Shown here: piece by piece, positions 8,695 through 17,359 of the stretch | Layout: the number at the start of each line of letters is the position of its first letter | Position numbering within the stretch: position 1 is the first letter of the stretch | Assembly (NCBI RefSeq): GCF_002101815.1 | Contig: NZ_LQPM01000044.1 | Coordinates: 24,755-88,754, forward strand | From: Mycobacterium paraense | GTDB lineage: Bacteria; Actinomycetota; Actinomycetes; Mycobacteriales; Mycobacteriaceae | Direction of reading: 5' to 3' | DNA length: 64,000 bases | Position numbers and translations under genes: made by a program | The notes under the pieces: generated by a model | What the model was told of the DNA's origin: nothing | What the model saw: the letters and a program-made list of their open reading frames with translations, nothing else | Database searches by the model: none

Positions 8695-9357
8695 TTAGTG
8701 CTGCGCGACGGCCCGGGCCGTCGCCGACCCGACGCCGAGGCGGCGGGCGGCCGTCAGGTCGGCGGGCGTATCGACGTCGCAGCGCAGGCCCGGCCACGCT
8801 CCCGTCAGCTCGATCGCGCCCGAACGGCGGTGCCGCGCGCACGAATCCGGCCCGAACTGCGGATCCAGCGGGGCGCCGAACGCGCACAGCGCGGCGGTTC
8901 CCGTCGCCAACCGGTCGGCGACGAAGCTGCGCCGGTGATGGCGCGCGGCGGCGATCGCCTCGGCCAGCTCCTGGGTCTGCAACGCGGGCAAATCACCTTG
9001 CAGCACAACGATATTCGCGAATGATTCGGACACCGCCCGTTCCGCGGTGGCGATCGCGCTGTTGAGCGGGTCGCTGTTGCCCTCCGGCGTCGGATCGGCG
9101 AGCACGCCGGCGCCCAGCTCGGCTGCGGCGGCCGCGGCGGCGTCGTCGGGGGTGATGACGGTGATCGAGCCCAGCGCGGCGACGCCGGACGCGGCGGTCA
9201 GCGTGTCGATCAGCATGGCCAGCACCACCCGTTCGCGGGTCCGCGCCGAGAACACCGGTGCCAGCCGGGTCTTGGCGGCGGCCAACCGCTTGACGGCGAT
9301 GATCAACGCCACGTCACCGGCGCCGTCGCCCGCACCGTCGGCCCGAGTGCCGCTCAT
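8695..9357 (-). CDS. fbiD: Phosphoenolpyruvate/2-phospholactate guanylyltransferase of F420 synthesis
   Basis: A 220-residue CofC/FbiD-family nucleotidyltransferase. LIIAVKRLAAAKTRLAPVF is the family's N-terminal nucleotide-binding motif, and VLQGDLPALQ and the terminal WPGLRCDVDTPADL are also typical. In mycobacteria FbiD couples phosphoenolpyruvate to GTP to start coenzyme F420 assembly. The start at ATG 9357 (MSGTRADG) trims a non-homologous upstream extension. It is divergent from gpsA by 91 bp and matches Rv2983 in position. The PNPOx-like protein at the left of the window could be a user of the cofactor made here. Confidence 0.9.
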   Translation of the reverse strand: MSGTRADGAGDGAGDVALIIAVKRLAAAKTRLAPVFSARTRERVVLAMLIDTLTAASGVAALGSITVITPDDAAAAAAAELGAGVLADPTPEGNSDPLNSAIATAERAVSESFANIVVLQGDLPALQTQELAEAIAAARHHRRSFVADRLATGTAALCAFGAPLDPQFGPDSCARHRRSGAIELTGAWPGLRCDVDTPADLTAARRLGVGSATARAVAQH

Positions 9358-9448
9358 GGGGCCATCCTGCCAGCGCGACCGCGGCGGCCGGGCGCCACGG
9401 TAGCGTGACGGCACCGACAGGACGACGAACAGACAGACGGGATGGCAG

Positions 9449-10459
9449 ATGGCCGGTTCAGAGGGCGCCATTGCGGTGATGGGCGCCGGTGCCTGGGGCA
9501 CGGCGCTGGCCAAGGTGCTGGCCGACGCCGGGGAGGAGGTCGTGCTGTGGGCCCGGCGCTCCGAGGTCGCCGACGAGATCAATGCCACCCGGTACAACCC
9601 CGACTACCTGCCCGGCACCCCGTTGCCGCCGGGCATCCGGGCCACCGCGGACGCCGCCGACGCCCTGGCCGGCGTGACGACGGTGCTGCTCGGGGTTCCG
9701 GCGCAGACGATGCGCGCCAACCTCGAGCGGTGGGCCCCGCTAGTGGCCGACGGCGCGACCCTGGTCAGCCTCGCCAAGGGCATCGAGCTGGGCACGCTCA
9801 TGCGCATGAGCCAGGTCATCATTTCGGTGACCGGGGTGGACCCGGCGCAGGTCGCCGTCATCTCGGGCCCGAACCTGGCCAGCGAGATCGCCGAATGCCA
9901 GCCCACCGCCACGGTCGTCGCGTGCAGCGACTCCGGCCGGGCGGTCGCGGTGCAGCGCATGCTCAACAGCGGGTACTTCCGCCCCTATACCAACAGCGAT
10001 GTGGTCGGCACCGAGATCGGCGGGGCATGCAAGAACGTGATCGCGCTCGCGTGCGGGATGGCGGCCGGCGTCGGGCTCGGCGAGAACACCGCGGCCGCGA
10101 TCATCACCCGCGGATTGGCGGAGATCATGCGGCTCGGGATCGCGCTCGGCGCCAAGGGCGCGACGCTGGCCGGGCTGGCGGGCGTGGGCGACCTGGTCGC
10201 CACCTGCACCTCGCCGCATTCGCGCAACCGGTCGTTCGGCGAACGGCTGGGCCGCGGCGGGACCATGGAGTCGGCCACGCAGGCGGGCCACGGGCACGTC
10301 GTCGAGGGGGTGACGTCGTGTCAGGCGGTGCTCGCGCTGGCGTCGAGCTACGACGTCGAAATGCCGCTCACCGACGCCGTGCACCGGGTGTGCCACAAGG
10401 GGTTGTCGGTGGACGAGGCGATGGCGCTGCTGCTCGGTCGCAGCACCAAGCCGGAATGA
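9449..10459 (+). CDS. gpsA: NAD(P)-dependent glycerol-3-phosphate dehydrogenase
   Basis: A 336-residue GpsA that reduces dihydroxyacetone phosphate to sn-glycerol 3-phosphate for phospholipid synthesis. The Rossmann motif AVMGAGAWGTALAKVLAD is at residues 9-26. LAKGIELGT, ISGPNLASEIA and the catalytic-lysine segment GGACKNVIALACG are all present. This is the gpdA2 position of H37Rv (Rv2982c). ddlA follows in the same direction after 79 bp. Glycerol-3-phosphate is also the usual acceptor for PlsC-type acyltransferases like the domain at the end of the Pfa3 synthase in this window, but no direct link is shown. Confidence 0.95.
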   Translation: MAGSEGAIAVMGAGAWGTALAKVLADAGEEVVLWARRSEVADEINATRYNPDYLPGTPLPPGIRATADAADALAGVTTVLLGVPAQTMRANLERWAPLVADGATLVSLAKGIELGTLMRMSQVIISVTGVDPAQVAVISGPNLASEIAECQPTATVVACSDSGRAVAVQRMLNSGYFRPYTNSDVVGTEIGGACKNVIALACGMAAGVGLGENTAAAIITRGLAEIMRLGIALGAKGATLAGLAGVGDLVATCTSPHSRNRSFGERLGRGGTMESATQAGHGHVVEGVTSCQAVLALASSYDVEMPLTDAVHRVCHKGLSVDEAMALLLGRSTKPE

Positions 10460-10538
10460 GCCGCCCGGGCCGCCGAAACCCCAGCTAGCGGCCCGGCATC
10501 CGACCCGGCGGCCCCGCACCCGGTAGCCTCTGAAGGTT

Positions 10539-11648
10539 GTGGGTCCCAGCGAGCGCGTTCGCGTCGCCGTCGTCTTCGGCGGGCGCAGCAACGAGCACGC
10601 CATCTCCTGCGTGTCCGCGGGCAGCATCCTGCGCAACCTCGACCCGCAGCGTTTCGAGGTCGTCGCGGTCGGCATCACCCCGGAGGGCTCGTGGGTGCTC
10701 ACCGACGGGGACCCCGACGCGCTGGCGATCAGCAACCGGCGGCTGCCCGAGGTGACCGCCGCATCGGGCACCGAGCTGGCCCTGCCCGCCGACCCGCGGC
10801 GCAGCGGTCAACTGGTGTCCCTGCAGCCCGGCGCGAGCGATGTCCTGGCGTCGGTCGACGTGGTGTTCCCGGTGCTGCACGGCCCCTACGGCGAGGACGG
10901 CACCATCCAGGGCCTGCTCGAACTCGCCGGTGTGCCGTACGTCGGTGCCGGCGTGCTGGCCAGCGCCGCGGGCATGGACAAGGAGTTCACCAAGAAGCTC
11001 CTTGTCGCCGAAGGACTTCCGGTCGGCCCGCACGCGGTGCTGCGGCCCCCGCGGGCGACGCTGGACCTCGAGGAGCGCGAGCGGCTCGGTTTGCCGGTGT
11101 TCGTCAAACCCGCGCGGGGCGGTTCCTCGATCGGCGTCAGCCGGGTCGCGAGCTGGGACGAACTGGCCGCGGCGGTGGCCGATGCGCGCCGGCACGATCC
11201 GAAGGTGATCGTCGAGGCGGCGATCAGCGGACGCGAGCTGGAGTGCGGCGTCCTCGAAATGCCGGACGGCACAGTCGAAGCCAGCACGGTGGGCGAGATC
11301 CGGGTGGTCGGGGTGCGCGGGCGCGAGGACTCCTTCTACGACTTCGCGACGAAATACCTCGACGACGCGGCCGAACTGGACGTGCCCGCGAAGGTCGACG
11401 ACGACGTCGCGGATGCGGTGCGCCAGTTGGCGATTCGGGCGTTCAAGGCCATCGATTGCCAGGGCCTGGCCCGGGTGGACTTCTTCCTGACCGAGGACGG
11501 CCCGATCATCAACGAGATCAACACGATGCCGGGGTTCACCACCATCTCGATGTACCCGAGGATGTGGGCCGCCAGCGGCGTCGACTATCCCACCCTGCTG
11601 GCGACCATGGTGCAGACGGCGCTGGCTCGCGGCGTCGGGCTTCGCTAA
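10539..11648 (+). CDS. ddlA: D-alanine--D-alanine ligase
   Basis: A 369-residue ATP-grasp ligase that makes D-Ala-D-Ala for peptidoglycan and is the cytoplasmic target of D-cycloserine. Diagnostic motifs: VVFGGRSNEHAISCVSAGSI near the N terminus, HGPYGEDGTIQGLLE, the ATP-grasp loop KPARGGSSIGVSRV, and the Mg-binding ARVDFF...INEINTMPGFT near the end. It starts with GTG 10539, and the sequence is collinear with mycobacterial DdlA from VRVAVVFGG. It ends just before a large hairpin that probably terminates it. Confidence 0.96.
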   Translation: MGPSERVRVAVVFGGRSNEHAISCVSAGSILRNLDPQRFEVVAVGITPEGSWVLTDGDPDALAISNRRLPEVTAASGTELALPADPRRSGQLVSLQPGASDVLASVDVVFPVLHGPYGEDGTIQGLLELAGVPYVGAGVLASAAGMDKEFTKKLLVAEGLPVGPHAVLRPPRATLDLEERERLGLPVFVKPARGGSSIGVSRVASWDELAAAVADARRHDPKVIVEAAISGRELECGVLEMPDGTVEASTVGEIRVVGVRGREDSFYDFATKYLDDAAELDVPAKVDDDVADAVRQLAIRAFKAIDCQGLARVDFFLTEDGPIINEINTMPGFTTISMYPRMWAASGVDYPTLLATMVQTALARGVGLR

Positions 11649-11662
11649 CGCTTCTCCGCTTC

Positions 11663-11722
11663 GCCGAACGTGAAGCTACTGCGAGTTTTCTGCGGATTTT
11701 TCGCAACAGCTTCACGCTCGGC
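11663..11722. terminator. Large hairpin between convergent ddlA and the DUF3515-like gene
   Basis: The left arm GCCGAACGTGAAGCTACTGCGA pairs with a right arm containing TCGCAACAGCTTCACGCTCGGC (small internal mismatches) across a T-rich 16-base loop. It lies between two converging genes and should act as a bidirectional terminator. T runs lie inside the loop rather than after the stem. Confidence 0.7.
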
Positions 11723-11742
11723 GCGGCCGCCATGGGTCTTGG

Positions 11743-12315
11743 CTAACGAGCGGGCGCGGGGTTGATCGGCACGGCCGCCATGGTGTGGTCGATCACCTCG
11801 GAGAGCTGCTGGATGGGCGTCGGCCCCGATCCCGACGGCAGCGTGAGCGCGACGTACACGGGCCGGTCGACCGCGTACCAGGTGGACCTGCCGGCGTCAC
11901 CGGCGGATTGCTGGCCGGCCGAAACCTCGAACCACTGCACCCGGTCGACGACCTGGATCGGGGATCCCACCACGAACTCGGCCGGGCGGTCCAGCCCGCA
12001 GCGCAACACCACCGGCTCGCCGCCGGACCCGGTTCGCCAGGCCGCCGCGCCCTCCGGGGCCGGCTCCGCCAGCGTGGCGCGCTGATAGTCCCCGAGCCGC
12101 TGCGGCAGCGCGGCGGCCAGTGACCGGCACGCGCCGTCGGACGCGTGCGGCGCCGGGGCGGCGGGGACGACGACCGGTGGCGGCGGCGCCTGGCGGGTCG
12201 CCGCGACGGCCAGGATCACGCCGAGCGCCACGACGGCCAGCGCCACCGCGGCGATGAGCACGGCGCGCGGCGGCCCCGCGTCGGCGCCGGCGACGGCCTC
12301 GGGATCGGTCTCCAC
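11743..12315 (-). CDS. DUF3515-type membrane-anchored protein (Rv2980-like)
   Basis: A 190-residue protein with one N-terminal transmembrane or uncleaved signal segment (AVLIAAVALAVVALGVILAVAA), a proline-rich linker, then an extracytoplasmic domain with two cysteines (ACRSLAAALPQRLGDY and VVLRCG). This is the DUF3515 pattern common next to thiL in actinobacteria; no activity is known. I chose GTG 12315 because GGAGG sits upstream of it; the open frame runs further but would overlap the thiL gene. It is convergent with ddlA and divergent from thiL. Confidence 0.82.
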   Translation of the reverse strand: METDPEAVAGADAGPPRAVLIAAVALAVVALGVILAVAATRQAPPPPVVVPAAPAPHASDGACRSLAAALPQRLGDYQRATLAEPAPEGAAAWRTGSGGEPVVLRCGLDRPAEFVVGSPIQVVDRVQWFEVSAGQQSAGDAGRSTWYAVDRPVYVALTLPSGSGPTPIQQLSEVIDHTMAAVPINPAPAR

Positions 12316-12408
12316 CGCCCGCGCACCTCCTGATCTCGTAGACTGGCGCGGTCCGCTCGCGCGGGCAGGAATCCAACTTACCGGCCGCGAGGAGCCGGAG
12401 GAGGTGGC

Positions 12409-13371
12409 GTGCGCGACGACGATTCGGGGGAGTCCCCCACGCTGGCCGGCCTCGGCGAGTTCGCGGTCATCGATCGATTGGTGCGGGGCCGCCGGCAACC
12501 CGGCGCGGTCCTACTGGGGCCCGGCGACGACGCGGCGCTGCTGGCCGCGGGCGACGGCCGCACCCTGATCTCGACCGATGTGCTGGTGCAGGACCGGCAC
12601 TTTCGGCTGGACTGGTCGACACCGCACGACGTCGGCCGCAAGGCGATCGCCCAGAACGCCGCCGATATCGAGGCGATGGGCGGGCGGCCCACCGCGTTCG
12701 TGGCCGGATTCGCGGCACCCGGTGACACGCCGGCCGCGCGGGTGGACGCGCTGGTCGACGGGATGTGGGACGAGGCGGCGCGGATCGGCGCCGGCATCGC
12801 CGGCGGCGACCTGGTCAGCGGCCCCCTCTGGGTGCTGTCGGTGACGGTGCTCGGCGACCTCGACGGCCGCGCGCCCGTGCTGCGGTCGGGGGCCAGGGCC
12901 GGATCGGTGCTCGCCGTCACCGGCGAGCTGGGCCGCTCCGCCGCGGGATACGCGCTGTGGGACAAGGGCATTGGCGGCTTTGACGACCTGCGACGCCGTC
13001 ACCTGGTGCCGCAGCCGCCCTACGGGCAGGGGGCGGCGGCCGCGGCGGCGGGGGCGCAGGCGATGATCGACGTCTCCGACGGCCTGGTCGCCGACCTGCG
13101 GCACGTCGCCGAGGCGTCGGGGGTGGCCATCGACGTGTCCACCGCGGCGCTGGCCGCCGACCGCGACGCCCTGACCTCGGCCGCGACCGCCGTCGGCGCC
13201 GACCCCCTGGCGTGGGTGCTGGGCGGCGGCGAGGACCACGCCCTGGCGGCCTGCTTCGCCGGTCGGCCACCGGCCGGGTGGCGTGTCGTCGGCACCGTGC
13301 TCGACGGGCCGGCCCGCGTGCTCGTCGACGGCGCGGAGTGGAGCGGCTACGCGGGGTGGCAGTCGTATTAG
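12409..13371 (+). CDS. thiL: Thiamine-monophosphate kinase
   Basis: A 320-residue ThiL that phosphorylates thiamine monophosphate to the active diphosphate. It has the PurM-like fold signatures: LLGPGDDAALLAAGDGR (metal and ATP binding), STDVLVQDRHFRLDW, AQNAADIEAMGG, GGDLVSGPLWVLSVT, AMIDVSDGLVADLRH and the C-terminal GGGEDHALAACF. It uses a GTG start (VRDDDSGESP). It is the first gene of a tight run: a DUF1330-like gene follows after 9 bp, then ung with overlapping stop/start. Confidence 0.95.
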   Translation: MRDDDSGESPTLAGLGEFAVIDRLVRGRRQPGAVLLGPGDDAALLAAGDGRTLISTDVLVQDRHFRLDWSTPHDVGRKAIAQNAADIEAMGGRPTAFVAGFAAPGDTPAARVDALVDGMWDEAARIGAGIAGGDLVSGPLWVLSVTVLGDLDGRAPVLRSGARAGSVLAVTGELGRSAAGYALWDKGIGGFDDLRRRHLVPQPPYGQGAAAAAAGAQAMIDVSDGLVADLRHVAEASGVAIDVSTAALAADRDALTSAATAVGADPLAWVLGGGEDHALAACFAGRPPAGWRVVGTVLDGPARVLVDGAEWSGYAGWQSY

Positions 13372-13380
13372 TGTGACGCG

Positions 13381-13671
13381 GTGACCGTCTACGCGATCGC
13401 CCAGCTGAGATTCACCGATCGGGCCGTCTACGACCGGTACCAGGCGAGATTCATGGACGTCTTCCGCGGCCATCCCGGCACGTTGCTGGCCGCCGACGAA
13501 TCGCCGAAGGTCGTCGAGGGGGAGTGGGACCGCGAGAAGGTGGTGCTGATGTCCTTCCCCGACGAGGCGGCGTTCCACGCCTTCGTGCAATCGCCGGAAT
13601 ACGAGGACATCGCCAAGGACCGGCGGGCGGGCGCCGACACGGTGGTGCTGCTCGTGCAGGGGCTGCAGTGA
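13381..13671 (+). CDS. DUF1330-like small ferredoxin-fold protein
   Basis: A 96-residue protein of the DUF1330 (dimeric alpha/beta barrel) type. It has TVYAIAQLRFTDRAVYDRY at the start, the central VVEGEWDREKVVLMSFPDEAAFHAF that typifies the family, and SPEYEDIAKDRRAGADT near the end. The function is unknown; related folds include small monooxygenases and stress proteins. It sits between thiL and ung, sharing GTGA with the ung start, so the three genes are probably translated as a unit. In H37Rv thiL and ung are adjacent, so this gene looks like an insertion here or a loss there. Confidence 0.82.
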   Translation: MTVYAIAQLRFTDRAVYDRYQARFMDVFRGHPGTLLAADESPKVVEGEWDREKVVLMSFPDEAAFHAFVQSPEYEDIAKDRRAGADTVVLLVQGLQ

Positions 13672-14351
13672 CCGCGCGCCCGCTGGCCGAGCTCGTCGAG
13701 CCGGGCTGGGCGGCGGCGCTGGCGCCGGTGACCGAGCAGGTCGCCCAGATGGGGCAGTTCCTGCGGGCCGAGATCGCCGCCGGGCGCCGGTACCTGCCGG
13801 CGGGGCCAAACGTGTTGCGCGCCTTCAGCTACCCCTTCGACAACGTCAAGGTGCTGATCGTGGGGCAGGACCCCTACCCGACCCCCGGGCACGCCGTCGG
13901 CCTGAGCTTCTCGGTGGCCCCCGACGTGCGTCCGCTGCCGCGCAGCCTGGCCAACATCTTCGACGAGTACTGCGCCGACCTCGGTCATCCGCCGCCCTCG
14001 TGCGGCGACCTGACGCCGTGGGCCGAGCGCGGGGTGCTGCTGCTGAACAGGGTGCTCACGGTGCGCCCCAACAATCCGGCGTCGCACCGGGGCAAGGGCT
14101 GGGAAGCGGTGACGGAGTGCGCGATTCGCGCGCTGGCGGCGCGGGCGCGGCCCCTGGTGGCCATCCTCTGGGGCCGCGACGCTTCAACGCTCAAACCGGT
14201 TCTGGCCGAAGGGAATTGCGTGGCCATCGAGTCGCCGCACCCGTCGCCGCTGTCGGCGTCGCGCGGGTTCTTCGGCTCGCGGCCGTTCAGCCGCGCCAAC
14301 GAGCTGCTCGCCGGGCTGGGTGCCGACCCGATCGATTGGAAGCTGCCGTGA
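13668..14351 (+). CDS. ung: Uracil-DNA glycosylase
   Basis: A 227-residue family 1 UDG that removes uracil from DNA, important in a GC-rich genome prone to cytosine deamination. The water-activating motif GQDPYPTPGHAVGLSFS holds catalytic Asp68, and the C-terminal HPSPLSASRGFFGS is the DNA-intercalation loop. The GTG start at 13668 overlaps the upstream stop (GTGA), and the resulting length equals the mycobacterial enzyme. The next gene again overlaps its stop. Confidence 0.97.
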   Translation: MTARPLAELVEPGWAAALAPVTEQVAQMGQFLRAEIAAGRRYLPAGPNVLRAFSYPFDNVKVLIVGQDPYPTPGHAVGLSFSVAPDVRPLPRSLANIFDEYCADLGHPPPSCGDLTPWAERGVLLLNRVLTVRPNNPASHRGKGWEAVTECAIRALAARARPLVAILWGRDASTLKPVLAEGNCVAIESPHPSPLSASRGFFGSRPFSRANELLAGLGADPIDWKLP

Positions 14352-15289
14352 CCGAGATGACGGCGCTGCGCGCGCACCAGCGCGGCGGCCCCGAGGTGCT
14401 GGTCGTCGAGCGCGCGCCCGTCCCGGTCCCCGCGCCGGGCGAGGTCCTGATCGAGGTACACGCGGCCGCCATCACCTTCGACGAGCTGACGTGGGACGAG
14501 ACCTGGACGCGCGACGGCGCCAGCCGGACCCCGGTGATCCCGTCCCACGAGGTGTCCGGTGTGATCTCCGAAATCGGCTTGGGCGTAGCGGGTTTGGCGC
14601 CAGGGGACGAGGTCTACGGGCTGATCGAATTCGACCGCGACGGCGCCGCGGCCGAATTCGTCACGGTGCCGGCGGGCGACCTGGCCGCCAAGCCGTCGAC
14701 CGCCTCCCACGTTGTCGCCGCCGCGCTCCCGCTGGCCGGGCTCACCGCGTGGCAGGCGCTGGTCGACCACGCCGCGGTCCGGCCCGGTGAGGAGGTGCTG
14801 GTGCTCGGCGGGGCGGGCGGGGTCGGCGCCCTGACGGTCCAGCTGGCCGCGACGCTCGGCGCGCGGGTCACCGCCACCGTGCGCAGCGACGCGCACGAGC
14901 TGGTCGGCGGCTTCGGCGCGCAGCGCGTGATCGACGTGCGCGCCGAGGCGTTCGACGCGGGCGGCCCCGCCTACGACGTCGTCGTCGACACGGTGGGCGG
15001 CGAGACGCTGGACCGATCGTTCGCCGTGCTGCGCCCGGGCGGCCGGCTGATCACTCTGTCCGCGCCACCGCCGGCCGGCAAGGCCGACGAATACGGCGTG
15101 ACGGCCACCTTCTTCATCGTCACGCCGAACCGCGACCAGCTCGCCGAGCTCGCCGCGCGCGTCGATCAGGGGCGATTGAAGGTGGAAATCGCGCGGACGT
15201 TTCCGCTCGACCGGGGGCGCGAGGCGTTCGAAAGCGGCCGGCAGCCCGGCCGGCGTCCGGGCAAGACCGTCATCGTCGTGCGGGACTAA
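14348..15289 (+). CDS. Zinc-independent medium-chain dehydrogenase/quinone oxidoreductase
   Basis: A 313-residue NADPH-dependent MDR-superfamily oxidoreductase. The N-terminal GroES-like domain includes GEVLIEVHAAAITFDELTW and HEVSGVISEIG; the Rossmann motif VLVLGGAGGVGALTVQLAATLGA follows. Zinc ligands are absent, which places it with quinone oxidoreductases. The start may be GTG 14348 (GTGA overlap with ung) or ATG 14357. It ends overlapping by 4 bp the converging SDR gene. It is the left edge of an accessory block of redox genes not present beside ung in H37Rv. The substrate is unknown. Confidence 0.85.
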   Translation: MTEMTALRAHQRGGPEVLVVERAPVPVPAPGEVLIEVHAAAITFDELTWDETWTRDGASRTPVIPSHEVSGVISEIGLGVAGLAPGDEVYGLIEFDRDGAAAEFVTVPAGDLAAKPSTASHVVAAALPLAGLTAWQALVDHAAVRPGEEVLVLGGAGGVGALTVQLAATLGARVTATVRSDAHELVGGFGAQRVIDVRAEAFDAGGPAYDVVVDTVGGETLDRSFAVLRPGGRLITLSAPPPAGKADEYGVTATFFIVTPNRDQLAELAARVDQGRLKVEIARTFPLDRGREAFESGRQPGRRPGKTVIVVRD

Positions 15290-16113
15290 GCGGGGAAGTT
15301 GACGTCCTTGGTGACGGCCTTCCACTCCTCCATCGACGCCGACGTCGCGGCGATCTTGTCGCGCATCGCCTTGAGGACGTCGCGGCCCAGCAGCAGCCGC
15401 AGCGGCGGGTCGTCGAGTTTGGTGACCATGAGCACGGCCTCGGCGACCTTGCGCGGGTCACCCGGCAGGTGATCGGCGAATTGCTTGATCAGGTCTTTGC
15501 GCGCGGCGACGTCGGAGTAGTCGGCGATCGGGGTGCCCGACTCCTTCATCGACCTCGTCGCCCAGTCGGTGCGGAAGGCGCCCGGCTCGATGGCGGTCAC
15601 CTTGATGCCCAGCGGCCGCACCTCGGTGGCCAGCGCCTCGGTGATCGCCTCCAGCGCGAACTTGGTCGACGAGTAGTAGGCGTTGGGCGGGTTGGCCACC
15701 AGACCGGTCATCGATGACATGTTGATGATGTGACCGGACCCGCGGGCACGCATGGCCGGCAGCACGGCCTTGATCATGTCGACTGCGCCGAAATAGTTGA
15801 CGTCGAACAGCTTTCGAACCTCGGCGTCCTCGCCCTCTTCCACCGCCGCCAGGTAGCCGTGGCCGGCGTTGTTGACCAGGACGTCGATGCCGCCGAACGC
15901 GTCGTCGGCCGCCGAGACCGCGGCCGCGATCTGGGCGGCGTCCGTCACGTCGAGCGCGACGGCCACGGCGCGGTCGGCGAATTCGTCGGCCAAATCCTGC
16001 ACCGTTTCCGCCCGGCGCGCGGTCACCACCACGCTGTGCCCGGCTTCCAGCGCGGCGCGCGCGATTTCGCGGCCGAAGCCGGTGGAGCATCCGGTGATCA
16101 GCCAGCGCGCCAT
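15286..16113 (-). CDS. Short-chain dehydrogenase/reductase
   Basis: A 275-residue classical SDR. Cofactor motif TGCSTGFGREIA is at the N terminus, NNAG follows DVLVNNAGHGYLAAVEE, and the catalytic Ser and YxxxK are seen in INMSSMTGLVANPPNAYYSSTKFALE. The TGCSTGFG variant is common in mycobacterial SDRs annotated as oxidoreductases of lipids or steroids. It is the last gene of a four-gene minus-strand run (NTF2-like, sulfotransferase-like, DUF1214-like, SDR) with gaps or overlaps of only a few bases, implying one transcript. The substrate is not determinable here. Confidence 0.87.
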   Translation of the reverse strand: MARWLITGCSTGFGREIARAALEAGHSVVVTARRAETVQDLADEFADRAVAVALDVTDAAQIAAAVSAADDAFGGIDVLVNNAGHGYLAAVEEGEDAEVRKLFDVNYFGAVDMIKAVLPAMRARGSGHIINMSSMTGLVANPPNAYYSSTKFALEAITEALATEVRPLGIKVTAIEPGAFRTDWATRSMKESGTPIADYSDVAARKDLIKQFADHLPGDPRKVAEAVLMVTKLDDPPLRLLLGRDVLKAMRDKIAATSASMEEWKAVTKDVNFPA

Positions 16114-16114
16114 C

Positions 16115-17359
16115 TCAGGCCGTCCCTTCCGGCAGGCGCCGCAGGTACCCGGCTCGCCGGTCGGCGAGTTGCGCCGCCCGCTCCTGCGCTCCCACCCGCG
16201 GCAGGTGAGGCACCTCGGCGTCGAGCCGATCCAGCTTGACCACGCGCCCGCGGGCGCCGAGGTCTTCGCGCGGACCGGTGTCGCCGAATTCCGCCATGCG
16301 CAGCGTCAGGATGCCCTCGGCCAGCCCGTCGGAGTCGATCCAGTTCGCCACGCCGGGATCCACCGGCGAGATCACGTAGGTGTACGTGCCGTCCTCGTTG
16401 GCGACCGACTGCGCCTTGTTGAGGCTGCCGGTGCGGTCGACGATGTCCAGCGTGGTGCCCCAGACGTTGCTCAGCGGAACGGTGAAGTATTCGGCGCCAC
16501 CGTCGTTGAGGTCGACCACGAACGCCTCGTCCGGGGCGAGGTCGAAGCGGCCCATCACATAGACCTGGTTGCGCATCGCGCCGGCCTTGTCCGCCGACCA
16601 GGCCAGGTTGAAATGGTTGGCCGGCATCTTGTACACGCCATGGCTGAGCTTGCCGGTGAAGTCGGCGAAGTAGGCCATCATCGCCGCCGTCGCCTCGGCC
16701 TGCTCGTCGCGCGTGCGCGCCGGCGTCACCGGCGCGCCGCCGAGGCGTTGCACCTCAAGGTAATTGGGGTCGTCGCGAGCCCAATCCAGCAGCACGTCGC
16801 GGATGTAGAACTCGTGGGCCTCGGGAGTGGTCCGCACGTGGTTGGGCCGCCCGTTGGCGGGCTCGGAGTCGACGGTGATGGTGAAGGCGCCGTCGGAGTC
16901 GACCGCCATGGTGCGGCCGTTGAGCACGTCGACGGTGCCCATGTGCGCGTCCCACAGCGTGAAGTAGTTCTCGGTCATGCGATTCGCGCCGACCCGGCCG
17001 TGGATCTCATAGCGTTCGTCGCCGGAGATCGGGATCACCCGGTACACACTGTCCGGATTGTCGATGCCCCAACGGGATCCGGGAATGCGGCGGCCGTCCA
17101 CCGGATGCGCCAGCCGGGTGATGCAGCTGACCTTCGGCCGCAGCTTGTCCTGGTTGGACGACCACACCGCCGCCGAGAACATCACTTCCGCGAACGCGTC
17201 GTCGAACCGCTCGCGCATCGCGTCGGACGCCTTGGCGCGGCCCAGCCACGTCTCGGCCACGGTTTTATAGGCCGCCCTGACGGTGGGGTGCTCGATCAGG
17301 TCGAGGGCGGCCAACTCCTGTTCGTGTTGGGACGCGGTCGCGACGGCATCGTCAGGCAT
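16115..17359 (-). CDS. DUF1214/DUF1254-like conserved protein
   Basis: A 414-residue protein without recognised catalytic residues. The C-terminal half (DLNDGGAEYFTVPLSNVWGTTLDI ... EDGTYTYVISPVDPGVANWIDSDGL ... EGILTLRMAEF) matches the DUF1214 pattern found in many mycobacterial hypothetical proteins. The N-terminal part is helical. No signal peptide is seen. It overlaps the upstream sulfotransferase-like gene by 8 bp and precedes the SDR by 1 bp, so it probably acts in the same pathway. The function is unknown. Confidence 0.75.
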   Translation of the reverse strand: MPDDAVATASQHEQELAALDLIEHPTVRAAYKTVAETWLGRAKASDAMRERFDDAFAEVMFSAAVWSSNQDKLRPKVSCITRLAHPVDGRRIPGSRWGIDNPDSVYRVIPISGDERYEIHGRVGANRMTENYFTLWDAHMGTVDVLNGRTMAVDSDGAFTITVDSEPANGRPNHVRTTPEAHEFYIRDVLLDWARDDPNYLEVQRLGGAPVTPARTRDEQAEATAAMMAYFADFTGKLSHGVYKMPANHFNLAWSADKAGAMRNQVYVMGRFDLAPDEAFVVDLNDGGAEYFTVPLSNVWGTTLDIVDRTGSLNKAQSVANEDGTYTYVISPVDPGVANWIDSDGLAEGILTLRMAEFGDTGPREDLGARGRVVKLDRLDAEVPHLPRVGAQERAAQLADRRAGYLRRLPEGTA